Positions 13,521 through 13,704 of a stretch of 13,704 nucleotides of DNA are shown in pieces. The notes below the pieces were generated by a model. It had not been told where the DNA came from, did not search any database, and saw only the letters and a list, made by a program, of their open reading frames with translations. The first letter of the stretch is position 1; the number at the start of each line of letters is the position of its first letter. Both the position numbers and the translations under genes were made by a program. The stretch is from an uncultured Bacteroides sp. (GTDB lineage Bacteria > Bacteroidota > Bacteroidia > Bacteroidales > Bacteroidaceae). Where the stretch lies: contig NZ_CAJLKP010000112.1 in the NCBI RefSeq assembly GCF_905207245.1, forward strand, positions 1-13,704, written 5' to 3'.

Positions 13521-13704
13521 CAATCCCACACCTTATTTCATGAAAGGAAACTGCAGTTCCCATGAAGGGGGACTGTCGTTCCCATTAGGGGAAACTGTCG
13601 TTTCTGCATAAGGAAACTATAGTTCTCTTTAGGAGTATGTACTGTACTGGATTTAGTTGACAACTTCGCTTGTTATACCTAAGTTAGTTTACTCAATATA
13701 TTTT
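13521..13704. other. Gene-free end of the window
   Basis: Beyond folE I find no gene. The stretch holds the 22-bp quasi-palindrome array and then an AT-rich tail. In the tail AGTTGACAACTT at 13655-13666 resembles, on the other strand, the AACTTGTCAACT unit of the tpiA-SPOR repeat. No clear promoter or T-run terminator was seen. Confidence 0.6.
13546..13648. repeat. Array of quasi-palindromes with exact 22-bp period
   Basis: Four units of about 16-17 bp begin at 13546, 13567, 13588 and 13612, with cores (ACTGCAGT, ACTGTCGT, ACTGTCGT, ACTATAGT) spaced exactly 22 bp apart. A degraded fifth unit lies at about 13632-13648. Each unit is a small hairpin: a G-rich left arm (GGAAAC or similar), a 4-base centre (TGCA, TGTC, TGTC, TATA) and a right arm GTT(T/C)(C/T)C. 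Short A/T-rich linkers (ATGA, ATTA, CATA, TTTA) join them. The 22-bp step is not a multiple of three, so the array does not code. No unique spacers are present. Confidence 0.85.

Noticed and set aside
13546..13648. CRISPR array reading of the repeats after folE
   Set aside because: The repeats run nearly head to tail with 4-7-base A/T linkers and no unique spacers, the units differ from each other, and no cas gene is present.

Overview
The window looks like ordinary chromosome from a member of the Bacteroidales, most likely a Bacteroides or a close relative. The evidence is promoters of the phylum-specific form TAnnTTTG in front of mdh, pdxJ, the M23 peptidase and the DUF1599 gene, few Shine-Dalgarno sites, AT-rich intergenic DNA, and protein sequences that read as Bacteroides-type throughout. 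No tRNA, rRNA, CRISPR array, phage gene or insertion sequence was seen.

Layout. (1) Bases 2-334 hold the C-terminal end of an HPr-kinase/PEP-carboxykinase-like protein cut by the window edge. (2) mdh (malate dehydrogenase) follows with its own promoter and ends at a perfect 15-bp palindromic terminator that it shares with the convergent gene nadK. (3) nadK (minus) and pdxJ (plus) diverge from a short promoter region. pdxJ starts a tight plus-strand run: pdxJ, exbB/tolQ, exbD, tonB-like, a DJ-1/PfpI protein, ispD and recG. Gaps are small or negative, so this is probably one operon that mixes vitamin B6 synthesis, envelope energy transduction, isoprenoid synthesis and DNA repair. (4) A 271-bp gap carries a promoter, a possible 17-codon leader ORF and then a secreted M23 peptidase with a LysM domain, closed by a terminator. 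(5) A second plus-strand run follows: an internally duplicated DUF1599 protein, a six-segment DoxX/MauE-like membrane protein with a thioredoxin-like domain, tpiA, a secreted SPOR protein and folE. (6) The last 184 bases have no gene but contain a regular array of small quasi-palindromes.

How the genes fit together. Most are housekeeping: central carbon metabolism (mdh, tpiA), cofactors (nadK, pdxJ, folE), isoprenoid precursors (ispD), recombination (recG), and the cell envelope (ExbB-ExbD-TonB, M23/LysM, SPOR). The two least understood proteins, DUF1599 and the DoxX/MauE-like protein, are adjacent, overlap, and sit in front of tpiA.

The parts most worth a second look are non-coding. One is a 22-bp-period array of hairpins after folE. 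Another is an 8-bp-period repeat plus long inverted repeat between tpiA and the SPOR gene. A third is a 26-bp AT-rich element present twice in inverted orientation, each copy directly in front of an operon gene. The last is the leader ORF coupled to the M23 gene. No clearly new multi-gene defence or biosynthetic system was found.
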